The notes below the pieces were generated by a model that did no database searches, was not told the DNA's origin, and saw nothing but the letters and a program-made list of their open reading frames with translations. Shown piece by piece: positions 63,980-64,000 of a stretch of DNA of 64,000 nt; within the stretch, counting starts at the first letter, position 1; the number at the start of each line of letters is the position of its first letter. Source of the DNA: Rusavskia elegans (Eukaryota; Ascomycota; Lecanoromycetes; Teloschistales; Teloschistaceae); assembly GCA_011316305.1 (NCBI GenBank), contig SAUG01000035.1:496001-560000 (forward strand). Direction: 5' to 3'. The position numbers and the translations under genes were made by a program.

Positions 63980-64000
63980 CGTGATCGGTGTGTAGATGAG

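Noticed and set aside
1..64000. CRISPR arrays, bacterial operons, ribosomal RNA genes, or complete transposons with terminal repeats
   Set aside because: None seen. Gene structure is eukaryotic, repeats lack spacer structure, and no transposase or reverse transcriptase motif was found.

Overview
The window is nuclear DNA of a filamentous ascomycete (Pezizomycotina). The evidence is short GT-AG introns (mostly 40-125 bp) with CTAAC/CTGAC-type branch points, fungal-only families (Pom34-type nucleoporin, WSC domains, fungal HID-1, GLC8-type PP1 inhibitor) and roughly balanced base composition. Dothideomycetes is my guess for the class, but nothing in the sequence proves it. Exon structures below were worked out by hand: each join keeps frame and uses GT-AG (or, where stated, GC-AG) borders.

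Layout. (1) 0-5.4 kb: five tandem minus-strand paralogues of an unrecognised family, here called F1. All have a phase-0 intron directly after a conserved Leu-Trp, and four share an 'AVGP-x-IPI'-like centre. (2) 5.4-7.3 kb: gene-poor DNA with two tandem repeat arrays (about 158 and 124 bp periods), followed by a small two-exon tail-anchored-type gene. (3) 8-15.8 kb: unrecognised minus-strand genes, including one clear and one probable member of a second family (F3). (4) 16-35.5 kb: a conserved housekeeping island: alpha-methylacyl-CoA racemase/CaiB-like protein, FtsJ-fold methyltransferase-like protein, PP1 inhibitor-2, a multi-span membrane protein, a degenerate acyl-CoA-synthetase-like protein, mitoribosomal protein bL19 divergent from another mitochondrial-type protein, a PhoD-like phosphatase, a secreted protein and a DUF952 protein. 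(5) 36.9-51.3 kb: a second accessory block with a tandem family (F2, four copies, two of them frameshifted, plus a diverged fifth relative carrying both an N-myristoylation-type start and a CaaX-type end) and three more F3 loci, one a clear pseudogene, plus a tRNA-like Pol III unit. (6) 51.5-64 kb: nitronate monooxygenase, HID-1, Pom34, a secreted haem peroxidase fused to two WSC domains, a truncated SLC6-type transporter relic and an acidic hypothetical protein running to the window edge.

How the parts relate. The conserved genes serve unrelated cell functions (lipid and CoA metabolism, mitochondrial translation, PP1 control, Golgi trafficking, nuclear pore, cell wall) and are not a biosynthetic cluster. 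The unusual part is the accessory DNA. Three families that I cannot assign to any known domain have expanded locally by tandem and dispersed duplication, carry repeated flanks with them, and are decaying in places through frameshifts, lost splice signals and stop codons. F2 has a predicted helix-turn-helix-like segment. F1 and F3 show no signal peptides or membrane spans, so intracellular roles are more likely than secretion. Their functions are unknown.
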